Shown piece by piece: positions 32,338 through 41,925 of a DNA stretch of 64,000 nucleotides (the first letter of the stretch is position 1; every line of letters starts with the position of its first letter). Below the pieces are notes generated by a model. It saw only the letters and a list, made by a program, of their open reading frames with translations. It was not told where the DNA came from and ran no database searches. This DNA comes from DASUVM01 sp963704675 (GTDB taxonomy: Bacteria > Patescibacteriota > Saccharimonadia > Saccharimonadales > Saccharimonadaceae): assembly GCA_963704675.1 (NCBI GenBank), contig OY969928.1, positions 1,200,585-1,264,584 of the forward strand, read 5' to 3'. The position numbers were made by a program, and so were the translations under genes.

Positions 32338-33384
32338 ATGGATTCATCAACTCATACTTTTGCATCCAAACGTACTTTATTCACGGTCGTCGGGGTTATT
32401 CTGATTCTCGGATTGCTTGTGGCGGTTATATTATTTTTTGTTTTCAGGCCTGATAGCTCACCTCGTCAAAGCGAAAGTATTAAGGCATTTTTTTACGATA
32501 CACTTGAAAATGCCTCAAAACAGCAAAAAGTTAAAGTGGCAATGTATCGTGAAACCTTTGCAAATAAAGCTGATGCTAATGCACGCAAAAATGTTGGCTC
32601 GATTGTATCTTCAGTCAGCGAACTCGATACGTCAAAGGGTTTTCGAAGCGTGTTTGCGCATAATATGTTAGAAGAGGATAAGACTTTTAGTGTTGGTCGC
32701 TGTATGGATGGAGTGACCTACAATGATTATTATAAAGCACCAGCCTTGAGAACTGATCGAGCTAAAACGCTCGCCGAAGCCGCCGAACGGTTAATATTAA
32801 TGCCAAGGGGTAATCTTTATCGAGTCACGGAGCCTTTAGTTTTTATTCCGTGTCCGCACGTAGGTTTGTTACCGGCTTCGCCGCCACTTGCAGTCGCACG
32901 GCTTTCGGATGGATTCTTTCCGGTGACTCTTTCAGAAAAGCAGGCTGCAAGTTGGAAAAAAGAAATGTTAGCCGCCGATCTTTTTGATATAAAGAGCGAG
33001 GGCTTGGTTGAAAAAGACAGCAAGCAATTAAGAAAAATTAGCTTTAAGCCAAAAAACACAGGTGCATCTGTCAATCAGCGGCTTTATCAGATCTTTTATA
33101 CAACTGCTGAAGTTGCCAAAATAAAAGAAACACAGCCAACCGCTGAGGTTGATTATGAATTTCAATCGGTTGATCTCAACAACACCGGTGCTATCGAAGG
33201 GTATTATTTAATTGATGAATCGGCAAAACTGCCAGTTTATAGCGAACTCTCTGGTATTAACCCTGATAAAACAGCCGATAGTTCGCGTTTGGCAAGTCGA
33301 AACATTGCTCGTACGAAGCAAAATTATAGCTTTTCAAGCGGCCTAACCATAACTCTTGAAACACCGCTTGAGTTTTTGCAGTAA
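32338..33384 (+). CDS. Membrane-anchored extracellular hypothetical protein
   Basis: A 348-residue protein. A short N-terminus, one membrane segment (LFTVVGVILILGLLVAVILFFVF) and an extracellular domain of about 310 residues containing FSVGRCMDGVTY and FIPCPHVG. GGAG 3 nt before ATG 32338. It sits between tRNA-Cys and tRNA-Leu, probably in one transcript. The VGRC motif is shared with the anchored protein at 25987. Function unknown. Confidence 0.7.
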   Translation: MDSSTHTFASKRTLFTVVGVILILGLLVAVILFFVFRPDSSPRQSESIKAFFYDTLENASKQQKVKVAMYRETFANKADANARKNVGSIVSSVSELDTSKGFRSVFAHNMLEEDKTFSVGRCMDGVTYNDYYKAPALRTDRAKTLAEAAERLILMPRGNLYRVTEPLVFIPCPHVGLLPASPPLAVARLSDGFFPVTLSEKQAASWKKEMLAADLFDIKSEGLVEKDSKQLRKISFKPKNTGASVNQRLYQIFYTTAEVAKIKETQPTAEVDYEFQSVDLNNTGAIEGYYLIDESAKLPVYSELSGINPDKTADSSRLASRNIARTKQNYSFSSGLTITLETPLEFLQ

Positions 33385-33421
33385 TTACCGTATAAATAAA
33401 GAAGCTTTTAAGCGTTCACTC

Positions 33422-33509
33422 GGGCGAGTGGCGGAATTGGTATACGCGACGGACTTAAAATCCGTTGGCTGAATAAGCCTTGAGGGTTCGAGTCCCTCCT
33501 CGCCCACCA
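33422..33509 (+). tRNA. tRNA-Leu (UAA)
   Basis: A class II tRNA of 88 nt with encoded CCA. Acceptor GGGCGAG/CTCGCCC, anticodon arm ACGGA-CTTAAAA-TCCGT (anticodon TAA), a variable arm GGCTGAATAAGCC, T loop TTCGAGT, discriminator A. Confidence 0.95.
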
Positions 33510-33547
33510 TGAAATTTCCCCGAACTTTTAAGTCGGGGAAATTTCAT
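33509..33547 (+). terminator. Terminator after tRNA-Leu
   Basis: ATGAAATTTCCCCGA (33509-33523) pairs with TCGGGGAAATTTCAT (33533-33547), a perfect 15-bp stem that begins at the last base of the tRNA CCA. Confidence 0.75.
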
Positions 33548-33664
33548 TCGATGGCCGTGCAAGTACTTGCTTGAATTGAGAGCCTAACATATTAGTCTCA
33601 AAAGAGTCGAACTTGTCAATCATGCCTTTCATTGATTTCCTGTTAGACTTTAATTGGAGGAACT

Positions 33665-34120
33665 ATGATTAAAATCGCAACTCTTTGGATACTCAGCGAA
33701 GATAATGAAGTTTTATTGGCGCAGCGATCCTTTCGTAAAGCACTCGACCCTGGGGTCTGGGGGCCGTCGGTTACGGGAACACTTGATCCTGGCGAAAGTT
33801 TCGATGATGCTTTGGTGCGTGAAGTTGAGGAAGAACTATCTTTACAGGCAATACATTACACACCTCGTTTTTTATTTGAAACAGACTACCTTCACCCAGA
33901 TGGCAGGCTGCGAAGGTTTAGAACGTATGTTGCCCAGTTACCGAAATTAAAGACCGATCTTATCAGAATTGATCCAGACGAAGTAGAGGCCATAAGATGG
34001 TTCGCTGTGCATGAGATTCTTGAAAAAATGGCATCTGCACCGCATGAACTCGTGCCGTCGGCTCAGTTAGTTTGGCCTGATACCTTTCGAGCGATTGGGC
34101 TCGAGATACCTACGTCTTAA
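33665..34120 (+). CDS. Nudix hydrolase, IPP isomerase-like
   Basis: A 151-residue Nudix protein. Box: GTLDPGESFDDALVREVEEELSL around residues 38-60, complete except for Leu where the box usually has Gly. The opening (LLAQRS) and the placement of WGPSVTGTLDPGES resemble isopentenyl-diphosphate isomerase and its relatives, but the IPP isomerase Cys is not evident, so a general Nudix role is safer. GGAGG 5 nt before ATG. Confidence 0.8.
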   Translation: MIKIATLWILSEDNEVLLAQRSFRKALDPGVWGPSVTGTLDPGESFDDALVREVEEELSLQAIHYTPRFLFETDYLHPDGRLRRFRTYVAQLPKLKTDLIRIDPDEVEAIRWFAVHEILEKMASAPHELVPSAQLVWPDTFRAIGLEIPTS

Positions 34121-34141
34121 AGCCTGTGTGTGAAACACCCC

Positions 34142-34229
34142 CAGCCTGCCACCAGCCAGGGATGTCTCATGCGCCGGCGATGCCAGAATAGGGGTTAGAA
34201 GGTGGTTATCTCCCTGGTGCTAGGCTGAC
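34142..34229 (-). terminator. Imperfect hairpin overlapping the end of the gene at 34220
   Basis: CAGCCTGCCACCAG...AGGG (about 34142-34160) pairs imperfectly with CCCTGGTGCTAGGCTG (about 34212-34227). The right arm contains the stop codon of the minus-strand gene. The long loop makes this weak. Confidence 0.35.
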
Positions 34230-34948
34230 AGCGTGTTGGTGAGCTCATCAGCCTTGGCGTGATAGGAAGCGATAAGCTGACTGTAGCGAACAACTGAGCC
34301 TAGTGGCTGCGCAATAGCGTAGATAGTGCTGACTGTGGTCTCGACACTGAAGTACGCAAGTACTTTCTCTTGAGTGACCAGACCCCAGAAAAGATCCGCA
34401 CCGGACCTGCCCGTGAACCTTTCTTCAGCAGCGTCTTCGCTAAGCATCCAGTTGAGCTCTTCATAGAATCGGGTGACGCGCTCAGGCAGTGAGACTTCCT
34501 CTTGCAGACCGTGCCGTCGGGCGAGATGGTTGAGTTCTAGGCCGAGCTGTTCTCTGTCTGCAGTGAACGGCTTAGTGTCTTTTATCTGTAGCAGTACGGT
34601 ACTAAGGCTGTTTACGACGAAGTCCATGGCCCTAGGATATTCCGTGAAGATTCTCTTGAGGCCATGTACTTGGAAAGCGCGGTCGGTCGATGGTCGATCG
34701 GCCTCAGTTCGCGCCACATTGATACCGTTGGCTTCGTTCTCGACATTTTGCACGAGCCAAAGAGCGTGCCTGGCCAACCGATCACCAAGACCACCCAAGG
34801 CCTCAACTATTTTGCCGTGCATTGTCAGTGTCGCCAACCAGGAAGCAAGTGGCAGCTTGCTCTCTTTGAGGAGTTCTTTGATGATGGGAAGTTCCCTTGC
34901 CCTTACGGGGGATGAGTTTGTCAAAACCACTCTTTCCTCTTGTGCCAT
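34220..34948 (-). CDS. Hypothetical helical protein (orphan gene)
   Basis: A 242-residue, mostly helical soluble protein without a recognised family. ATG 34948; no strong ribosome site. It lies between a Nudix gene and the lemA-htpX operon on the opposite strand, as other orphan genes in this window do. Confidence 0.6.
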   Translation of the reverse strand: MAQEERVVLTNSSPVRARELPIIKELLKESKLPLASWLATLTMHGKIVEALGGLGDRLARHALWLVQNVENEANGINVARTEADRPSTDRAFQVHGLKRIFTEYPRAMDFVVNSLSTVLLQIKDTKPFTADREQLGLELNHLARRHGLQEEVSLPERVTRFYEELNWMLSEDAAEERFTGRSGADLFWGLVTQEKVLAYFSVETTVSTIYAIAQPLGSVVRYSQLIASYHAKADELTNTLSA

Positions 34949-35116
34949 GCACCAGGTAGCGCACTCGAATATATTACAGCGAGAAGTAAACTATAAACAA
35001 TAGCTGAGCCCCTTTTGGGCTCAATTCGGCATATTCATACAGTTGCAACATCATAAAACCCTGTAAAAATCTTGTAAAATGCTATACTATACATAACAGG
35101 TAAAAAAGGAAACTTT

Positions 35117-35674
35117 ATGGAAGTGTTATATATTATTATTGGTATCGTCTTGTTGCTCGGTCTCTTTTTGTGGGTTGCCTACAACGGTTTAGTAAAAGCA
35201 AAAATTCGCACCGACGAAGCGTGGAGCGATATTACCGTACAGCTAAAGCGTCGCACTGACTTAATTCCGAACTTGGTCAATGCCGTAAAGGGCTACGCAA
35301 AACACGAGAGTGAAGTCTTTGAGAATGTTACCAAAGCTCGTACGGCGGTCATGAATGCCAGTGGTGTTAAAGAGACAGCTGCCGCTGAAAATATGTTTGA
35401 AGAAACTCTCAAAAGCCTTTTTGCTGTTGCTGAAGCTTATCCTCAGCTACGTGCGAGCGAGAACTTTCAACAGTTGCAAGCCGAACTTGTTGACACTGAA
35501 GATAAAATTCAAGCTGCTCGCCGTTTTTATAACGGTGCGGTACGTGATCTTAATATTAAAATTCAAGTATTCCCAACAAATATCTTTGCCGGCATGCTTG
35601 GCTTTATAAAGCGCGAATTCTTCGAAGTCGAAGACATTGCTTCAGTTCAAAATCCCGTTAATGTACAGTTTTAG
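35117..35674 (+). CDS. lemA: LemA family protein
   Basis: A 185-residue LemA protein. One N-terminal membrane helix (residues 4-23), then the family signature YNGLVKAKIRTDEAWSDITVQLKRRTDLIPNLVNAVKGYAKHE and the C-terminal ENFQQLQAELVDTEDKIQAARRFYNGAVRDLN...FP motif. LemA is commonly encoded next to the membrane protease HtpX, as here (20 bp downstream). Possible promoter: TATACT near 35080 with a weak -35. Confidence 0.95.
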   Translation: MEVLYIIIGIVLLLGLFLWVAYNGLVKAKIRTDEAWSDITVQLKRRTDLIPNLVNAVKGYAKHESEVFENVTKARTAVMNASGVKETAAAENMFEETLKSLFAVAEAYPQLRASENFQQLQAELVDTEDKIQAARRFYNGAVRDLNIKIQVFPTNIFAGMLGFIKREFFEVEDIASVQNPVNVQF

Positions 35675-35694
35675 TAAGTTAAGTAGAGGTTAGT

Positions 35695-36564
35695 ATGTAC
35701 GCGGCTATCGCGAGTAATAAACGCCGGACCTTCCTTATTATGGGATTGTTTGTGCTTATAATCATGGGCCTCAGTTGGCTTGCGAGCCAACTGCTCGGTG
35801 GCGATGTGCCCTACGTCACTATCACGGCATTGGTAATTGCTGGGATTTATGCTGTAATTCAATATTTCTTAGCAGATAAAATTGCACTTGCGGTTAATAG
35901 TGCGAAAGAGATTCAAAAGCGTGATAACCCTCGGCTTTATCGAACCGTCGAAAATTTAACTATTGCTGCCGGTTTGCCAATGCCAAAAGTTTATATAATG
36001 GACGATCCGGCGCCAAATGCCTTTGCGACTGGTCGTGATCCTCGGCATGCAGTAGTGTGTGCAACAACAGGGTTACTCGATATCATGAGTGACACAGAGC
36101 TCGAAGCAGTCATGGCTCATGAGCTTGGTCACGTACAAAATTATGATATTCGTGTGATGATGATTGTCTTCGGCTTGGTGAGCGCCATTGGTTTTATCGC
36201 CGATATGATGCTTCGCCTAGTATGGTTTAGTAATGACGATAATCGTAACCCGATTTTTGTCGTGCTTGCCATCGCCGCTGCCATTCTGGCTCCTTTTGTA
36301 GCTCTGCTTGTACAACTTGCTGTCTCACGTCGGCGTGAATACCTTGCAGATAGTACTGGCGCGTTACTGACGCGTTATCCTGAAGGTTTAGCAAGCGCGC
36401 TTGAAAAGATTGCTAAAGCCGGCTCGGCAACTCGTCGTCAAAATACGTCAACAGCTCATTTATTTTTTGCAAACCCTCTTAAGAAAGGTTTTTTCTCAAG
36501 CTTACTCAGTACTCATCCGCCCGTTGAAGACCGTATTGCTCGTTTGCGTAACATGGGGCTTTAG
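35695..36564 (+). CDS. htpX: Membrane zinc metalloprotease HtpX
   Basis: A 289-residue M48 protease. Two N-terminal helices, the zinc site HELGH at 142-146, two further helices and the third ligand E215 in SRRREYLADS. HtpX removes misfolded membrane proteins. It is the second gene of an operon lemA-htpX-membrane protein-ligA-TSUP with gaps of 20, 3, -1 and -1 nt. Confidence 0.95.
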   Translation: MYAAIASNKRRTFLIMGLFVLIIMGLSWLASQLLGGDVPYVTITALVIAGIYAVIQYFLADKIALAVNSAKEIQKRDNPRLYRTVENLTIAAGLPMPKVYIMDDPAPNAFATGRDPRHAVVCATTGLLDIMSDTELEAVMAHELGHVQNYDIRVMMIVFGLVSAIGFIADMMLRLVWFSNDDNRNPIFVVLAIAAAILAPFVALLVQLAVSRRREYLADSTGALLTRYPEGLASALEKIAKAGSATRRQNTSTAHLFFANPLKKGFFSSLLSTHPPVEDRIARLRNMGL

Positions 36565-36567
36565 AGC

Positions 36568-37602
36568 ATGTTGTTAAAATCAACAAAAAAAAGACCTAAA
36601 AAATATAGTGTTAAAAAAGTCGCCGCAAAAGTGCGTAATGCCTATACACAGCATAAAGAAACGGGAGTGCATCGAAGCTTTCGGTTAAGCCGTCGTAGTG
36701 AAATACCAATCTTAGAAAAGTTACCGTCATGGTGGAAGCTTATGAGGCGTACGGCAATAATTTTATGGGGGCAAAGATCTATTATTTCGGCGCTACTCAT
36801 TCTTTATATTATTATTGCCTGGTCTCTCAGCGGTATGTTTGCCCTCACTGATTTCGCTGATCTCAAGAGTGTTTTACTGGAAGATGAAAACGCTTGGAGT
36901 TTAGGTGGTATTATGGCGCTGGTTGATAGCTTTTTTACTGCGCAAACGACGACCATTGCTCAGAATCAGCCAGCACTTTTAATGCTCAATCTTTTTAGTT
37001 TGTTGTTTTGGCTGGCATTTGTTTGGGTGGCCCGTTATAAGATTGCCAAAAAAGTGACAAGTGTCCGTGAAGCGCTTTACACTAGTGGCACATCGCTTAT
37101 ACCATTCTTGATGTTGCTGGCGCTCATTTTTCTCCAGTGCTTACCGGCAGCTTATGGCTTCTCGCTTACTCGCACTATTGCTGAAGGCCGAGTTTTTGCC
37201 GGCGGGTTTGAAGTGGCTGCTTTTTCGCTATTGGCATTTTTACTTGTTATAACATCTGTCTATTTTGTGATAGGTACAATCACGGCTCTGCAGATCGTGG
37301 CTTTGCCTGGCATGTATCCTTGGAAGGCGCTGCAAAATGCGCGCCATTTAATAATGGGCCGCCGGTTTAGTGTGCTTCGAAAATACATTATGCTCGTTGT
37401 TATACTTGGGCTTAGCTGGATCGCCCTATTTGCGCCAACACTTCTACTCGAGAATGCGATTTGTGGCCCTGAAAGTTGCTGGGTTGGTATCACGATTTTG
37501 CCGTTTATATATTATCTATTACTCGGCTTTATGGTTTTGTTTGCGAGCGTGTATCTTTATGTTACCTATCGTGAACTTTTGGCCTTGCAGGAGAAGAATT
37601 GA
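36568..37602 (+). CDS. Multipass membrane protein
   Basis: A 344-residue protein. A very basic N-terminus of about 60 residues (KKRPKKYSVKKVAAKV...) is followed by about six membrane helices. Family not recognised; it resembles glycerophosphoryl-diester-type or DUF membrane proteins of this lineage only in layout. It starts 3 nt after htpX and its TGA stop overlaps the ligA ATG (TGATG), so it is translationally coupled. Confidence 0.7.
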   Translation: MLLKSTKKRPKKYSVKKVAAKVRNAYTQHKETGVHRSFRLSRRSEIPILEKLPSWWKLMRRTAIILWGQRSIISALLILYIIIAWSLSGMFALTDFADLKSVLLEDENAWSLGGIMALVDSFFTAQTTTIAQNQPALLMLNLFSLLFWLAFVWVARYKIAKKVTSVREALYTSGTSLIPFLMLLALIFLQCLPAAYGFSLTRTIAEGRVFAGGFEVAAFSLLAFLLVITSVYFVIGTITALQIVALPGMYPWKALQNARHLIMGRRFSVLRKYIMLVVILGLSWIALFAPTLLLENAICGPESCWVGITILPFIYYLLLGFMVLFASVYLYVTYRELLALQEKN

Positions 37603-39626
37603 TGAGTGTACCCTCAAAGAAGGAAGCTGCCCAGCGCATTAAGAAGCTTCGAGATCTTATTAACGATTATCGCTATCACTATCATGTGCTCGATGAAAGC
37701 ATCATGAGTGAAGCAGCTGCCGACAGCCTAAAGCACGAGTTGTCGGGGCTTGAAGAACAGTATCCTGATTTAATTACCCCCGACAGTCCGACGCAGCGTG
37801 TTGCTGGTGCGCCATTACCCGGTTTTACTAAAGTTGAGCATAGTGCTCGCATGTTAAGTCTTAACGATGTGTTTAACCGCGAAGAAGTCGAGGCGTGGAT
37901 AAAGCGTACCGAAAAATTAATTCCCGGCGAAACCCTCGAATTCTTCGTTGATATCAAGATGGATGGCCTCGCTTGTGCGCTTATCTATCAGGATGGTGCG
38001 TTCGTACAGGCGATTACTCGCGGTGACGGTTTGGTAGGTGAAGATGTGACCCAGAACATTGCAACACTTGAAAATGTGCCTTTTCACCTGCGCGAGCATA
38101 AAGAATACAGTGAACTCCTGAGAGGGCGCACTGAAATTCGCGGCGAAGTTATTATGTTAAAAGAAGAATTTAAAAAGCTCAACGCCGCGCGTGAGGCGGC
38201 CGGTTTACCTGTTTTTGCAAACCCACGCAACTTAGCGGCTGGTACAATTCGCCAATTGGATCCTAAACTAGTAGCTGCGCGCCCGCTTTTGTTCAGAGCA
38301 TATGACTTGCTTCGTGATAATCCGCGTGAAGTGCCGACCAATATATTTGCCTACGGGGCATTGCAAGCGTTAGGTATTAGCGCTAACGCAAAAACGGCGG
38401 TTGTGAAGACGGCTGATGAAATTATGAAGCTAGTTGATTATTGGGACAAAAAGCGACACGATTTACCCTTTAATACTGATGGGCTGGTTGTGAAAATCAA
38501 CAACCGGGCAATTTTTCGAGAACTCGGTATTGTTGGCAAAGCGCCGCGCGGAGCGGTCGCCTATAAATATGCCGCTGAAGAGGCAACGACAATTGTAAAG
38601 GATATTGTACTGAGCATTGGTCGCACCGGAGCTGCGACGCCAGTTGCTGTCTTTGATCCAGTTGCTGTTGCTGGCACAACAGTTCAACATGCCAGCTTGC
38701 ATAATGCTGATGAAATTGCTCGTAAGGATATTCGGGTTGGTGATACGGTTGTTATATTTAAGGCTGGCGATATTATCCCGCAGGTTTCAAAAGTACTATT
38801 AGAACTCCGGCCTCAAAAGACAAAACCCTTTGATATGGTGAGTGAGTTAACGCGGCAATATCCTGAACTTGAATTTGTCCGGCCAGAGGGCGAGGCAGTA
38901 TACCGCGTGAAAGGTGCAACCGGCAAGTTGCTTTTGCGCCAAGCCTTGGAGCATTTTGCCAGTCGTGGTGCGCTCGATATTGACACGCTTGGTGAAAAAA
39001 ATGTGACCGCGCTGGTTGATGCAAAATTAGTGCATGATCTTGCTGATATCTACACGCTTACTAAAGAACAAGTGCTCGAACTTGAGCGTTTTGCCGAAAT
39101 TTCGGCGGGTAACTTGATTAATGCCATTGCTGCCGTTAAACATCCGCCTTTGCCCCGATTTATTTACGGGCTTGGCATTCGCCATGTCGGTTCACAAACT
39201 GCTATTGATTTGGCCGAGCATTTTAAATCACTCGAGAGTCTTGCGCACGCAACGTTAGATGAACTCCGTGAAGTCGAGGGTGTTGGCGAAGTGGTAGCCG
39301 AGTCAATTCTTGGCTGGTTTGCCGACCCCGATAACCAACGCTTGCTTGAAAAGTTTAAAGAACTAGAGGTAACGCCAACATACGCGTCGCACGCAACTGG
39401 CCCGCTTCATGATAAGAGTTTTGTTATTACTGGCTCCCTTGAATCAATGAGCCGTGACGAGGCAGCCGATAAAATTCGTGAGCTTGGCGGCACCTTTCAA
39501 ACGAGTGTCGGTAAAGGCACGACTTATCTTGTGGCTGGTGCTAGCATCGGCGAAAGCAAGCTTGAAAAGGCTAAAAAATTTGGTACTGAAGTTATAAATG
39601 AAGAAAAACTATTGAAGATGCTGTAA
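37602..39626 (+). CDS. ligA: NAD-dependent DNA ligase LigA (zinc finger lost)
   Basis: A 674-residue DNA ligase. The N-terminal Ia domain, the adenylation motif DIKMDGLA with Lys119, the OB fold (SIGRTGAATPVAVFDPV), helix-hairpin-helix repeats (about 440-575) and a C-terminal BRCT domain (KSFVITGSLES...LVAGASIGESKLEKA) are all present. The usual Cys4 zinc finger before HFASRGALDI is replaced by VRPEGEAVYRVKGATGKLLLRQALE with no cysteine. The motif I variant KMDG replaces KxDG with x = Met. GGAG precedes ATG 37602. Confidence 0.95.
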   Translation: MSVPSKKEAAQRIKKLRDLINDYRYHYHVLDESIMSEAAADSLKHELSGLEEQYPDLITPDSPTQRVAGAPLPGFTKVEHSARMLSLNDVFNREEVEAWIKRTEKLIPGETLEFFVDIKMDGLACALIYQDGAFVQAITRGDGLVGEDVTQNIATLENVPFHLREHKEYSELLRGRTEIRGEVIMLKEEFKKLNAAREAAGLPVFANPRNLAAGTIRQLDPKLVAARPLLFRAYDLLRDNPREVPTNIFAYGALQALGISANAKTAVVKTADEIMKLVDYWDKKRHDLPFNTDGLVVKINNRAIFRELGIVGKAPRGAVAYKYAAEEATTIVKDIVLSIGRTGAATPVAVFDPVAVAGTTVQHASLHNADEIARKDIRVGDTVVIFKAGDIIPQVSKVLLELRPQKTKPFDMVSELTRQYPELEFVRPEGEAVYRVKGATGKLLLRQALEHFASRGALDIDTLGEKNVTALVDAKLVHDLADIYTLTKEQVLELERFAEISAGNLINAIAAVKHPPLPRFIYGLGIRHVGSQTAIDLAEHFKSLESLAHATLDELREVEGVGEVVAESILGWFADPDNQRLLEKFKELEVTPTYASHATGPLHDKSFVITGSLESMSRDEAADKIRELGGTFQTSVGKGTTYLVAGASIGESKLEKAKKFGTEVINEEKLLKML

Positions 39627-40381
39627 TGGGCATAGAGGGTCTCATCATCTTTGGTGTTATTAATTTTGTCGCCGCGCTCTTTAGTGGTATTTCAGGGGGC
39701 GGCGGCGGGTTCATTATTACGCCGGTACTTATCTTGCTTGGGCTATCGCCAGCTCAGGCTGTTTCGTCTGGCAAGTTTGCAGGATTATCAATAGCGCTTG
39801 GCTCACTGAGTGGCATGAAAAAAGCACAAAGTAAGAAGCAGTGGCGAAGAATAATCCCAATTATCATATTGGCTTTTGTCATTGGTCTTATTGCACCGTT
39901 TATTATTCAAGGCTTAGACCCCGGCATCTATCAGCGGGTGCTGGGTATCTTATTACTTCTCATGATACCTGTGCTGGTTTTTAAGAAGGTGGGCTATACG
40001 AAGCAGGAAACCACGAAAGCTAAAACCTATTTAGGTGGTGCCTTACTCTCTGGCGCCCTCTTTTTGCAGGCAGTTTTTAGCGGTGGTCTTGGGACTCTTG
40101 TTAATGTTGTGCTTATGGGAATGATGGGAATGTCGGCGATTGAAGCAAACATTGTGAAGAGATATTCACAGCTGATTTTAAACCTCACAATTGTCATTGG
40201 CGTGTTGTGGTCAGGGTTGTTGATTTGGCCGGTGATTATGGTAGCAATTATTACAGCGCTAGCAGGTGGCTTTATCGGCGGCAAGTTAGCAGTGAGAAAG
40301 GGTAATAAATTTGCGATGGTTATGTTCTTAATTGCGATGGCAATTTCTGGTATTTTGCTATTGTTTGGTCAGCCAATGTAA
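39626..40381 (+). CDS. TSUP (TauE/SafE) family membrane transporter
   Basis: A 251-residue protein with about eight helices in two repeats. The opening FVAALFSGISGGGGGFIITPVLILLGLSPAQAVSSGKFAG is the TSUP signature, repeated in the second half (LQAVFSGGLGTLVNVVLMGMMGMSAIEA). Family members export sulfite or organosulfonates or take up other anions. It overlaps the ligA stop (TAATG). Confidence 0.85.
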   Translation: MGIEGLIIFGVINFVAALFSGISGGGGGFIITPVLILLGLSPAQAVSSGKFAGLSIALGSLSGMKKAQSKKQWRRIIPIIILAFVIGLIAPFIIQGLDPGIYQRVLGILLLLMIPVLVFKKVGYTKQETTKAKTYLGGALLSGALFLQAVFSGGLGTLVNVVLMGMMGMSAIEANIVKRYSQLILNLTIVIGVLWSGLLIWPVIMVAIITALAGGFIGGKLAVRKGNKFAMVMFLIAMAISGILLLFGQPM

Positions 40382-40440
40382 TAATGGTAAAAACGCATTT
40401 TTATAACGATCGGATAGCTATATATTAAAAGGAGTAATTC

Positions 40441-41320
40441 ATGGAAATAGCAACACATAACGGTGAATTTCATACTGATGATGTTTTTGCGATTGCAGTG
40501 CTCAGCACGCTTTATCCGCAGGCAGAAATTAAACGAACTCGTCATCAAACGGAACTTGCCAAAGCCGAGATTGTGGTTGATGTCGGCAAGATATTCGATG
40601 CCGAAACAAAACGTTTCGACCATCACCAAAAACAGGCAGGTACGCGGCCCAATGGCATCATCTATTCTGGATTTGGCCTTATTTGGCGCGAATACGGCCT
40701 CGCGTTTTGTGATGATAATGAAGAAGTGTGGCGCCGTATTGATGATAAATTGGTACAGCATTGACGCACACGATAATGGTCAAAAAACATACGAGACTGA
40801 CGCAACGGGTGTCGAACCTTACCTCATTGAAGATGTTATCAGGCTTTACAATCCTTCGCCGACTGATGAGAAAGAAGCGGGCACACACGATGAGCGTTTT
40901 AAAGAGGCAGTGAAGTTTGCCCGCCATTTGCTTTACCGGCTCGTAAAAGTAGAAACAGAGACCGTCGCTGCTGAGGAGCAATTTTTAGAACTCTATAAGC
41001 AATCAAGTGACAAACGGTTTGTTGTACTTGAGAAAAAACTTCCATTTAAATCATTAGTCGCGAAACTGCCAGAATTACTTTATGTAATATACCCGTATGA
41101 AACAGGTGAGAGTTGGATGGTTCAAGCTGCCCCGAAGGCACTAACTAGTTTCGAATCACGCCGCCCATTTCCTGAACCATGGCGGGGCGTGGAGGTTGAC
41201 GAGCTTCGAAGACTCACTGGCGTAGATGATGCCACCTTCTGCCATGCTAGCGGGTTCATAGCTGGTGCTGTTTCGCGTGCTGGCGCCAAAGCATTGATGC
41301 AAAAGAGTTTAGAGGAGTAG
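40441..41320 (+). pseudogene. MYG1 family protein (DHH-like exonuclease), frameshifted
   Basis: The first frame (to 40764) has the MYG1 metal site THNGEFHTDDVFAIAVL and RFDHHQ. The second frame continues exactly at IDAHDNG from about 40757 to 41320 and carries the remaining domain. One missing base near 40755 separates KLVQ from IDAHDNG. The two parts make a normal protein of about 292 residues. Since both halves are otherwise well conserved, the break is either very recent or a sequencing error. AAAGGAG precedes ATG 40441. Confidence 0.8.
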
Positions 41321-41321
41321 T

Positions 41322-41864
41322 ATGCTTAACGTCACCTTTGTCACGGGCAATCAAGACAAGGCCGCTTATCTCGCACGACTCCTTGGTGTTACTTTAAAAC
41401 ATCAGAAATTAGAGCTCGACGAATTGCAGTCGCTTGACCTCGCTGTTATCGCTGAGCATAAAGCTCGTCAGGCATTTGATATGATCGGATCACCCGTATT
41501 AATTGAAGATGTTTCATTAACATTTCACGCGCTCGGCAGATTGCCTGGCCCGTTTATCAAATGGTTTGAAGAGCTTGGTCATGATGGACTTTGCAACCTC
41601 TTAAATGGTTACGACAATCGATTCGCAACAGTGACTGCCATGTTCGCCTATTACGACGGCAAAACAATGCGAATATTTAAAAAGTCTTTAGATGGTCGAG
41701 TTGCCGGCGAACCGCGGGGCAGCGGTGGTTTTGGCTGGGATGATATATTTATTCCTGAAGGCTACACGAAGACTCGTGCCGAACTCTCACCGGAAGAAGA
41801 CGCCAAAAATTATCGTCAAATGAAGCCGCTTGATGAGCTAAAGGCATTTTTGTTGAAGAAGTAA
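41322..41864 (+). CDS. rdgB: Non-canonical purine NTP pyrophosphatase (HAM1/RdgB)
   Basis: A 180-residue HAM1-family enzyme. FVTGNQDKAAYLARLL at the N-terminus, the SPVLIEDVSLTFHAL active-site segment (usual form: ED(S/T)GL), PGPFIKWF and GSGGFGWDDIFIPEGY. It hydrolyses dITP/XTP to keep them out of DNA. It begins 1 nt after the MYG1 stop and is in the same operon. Confidence 0.9.
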   Translation: MLNVTFVTGNQDKAAYLARLLGVTLKHQKLELDELQSLDLAVIAEHKARQAFDMIGSPVLIEDVSLTFHALGRLPGPFIKWFEELGHDGLCNLLNGYDNRFATVTAMFAYYDGKTMRIFKKSLDGRVAGEPRGSGGFGWDDIFIPEGYTKTRAELSPEEDAKNYRQMKPLDELKAFLLKK

Positions 41865-41885
41865 GCTTTGCCACCTAAGTCGTTA

Positions 41886-41914
41886 TTGTAAAGCATAAGC
41901 ATATGTTATATGAT
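41886..41914 (+). promoter_or_regulatory. Promoter for the gene at 41926 (near-leaderless)
   Basis: TTGTAA (41886-41891), 17-nt spacer, TATGAT (41909-41914). The GTG start lies 12 nt after the -10 box, leaving about 5 nt of leader and no ribosome site. Confidence 0.5.
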
Positions 41915-41925
41915 GAACTTAGCTA

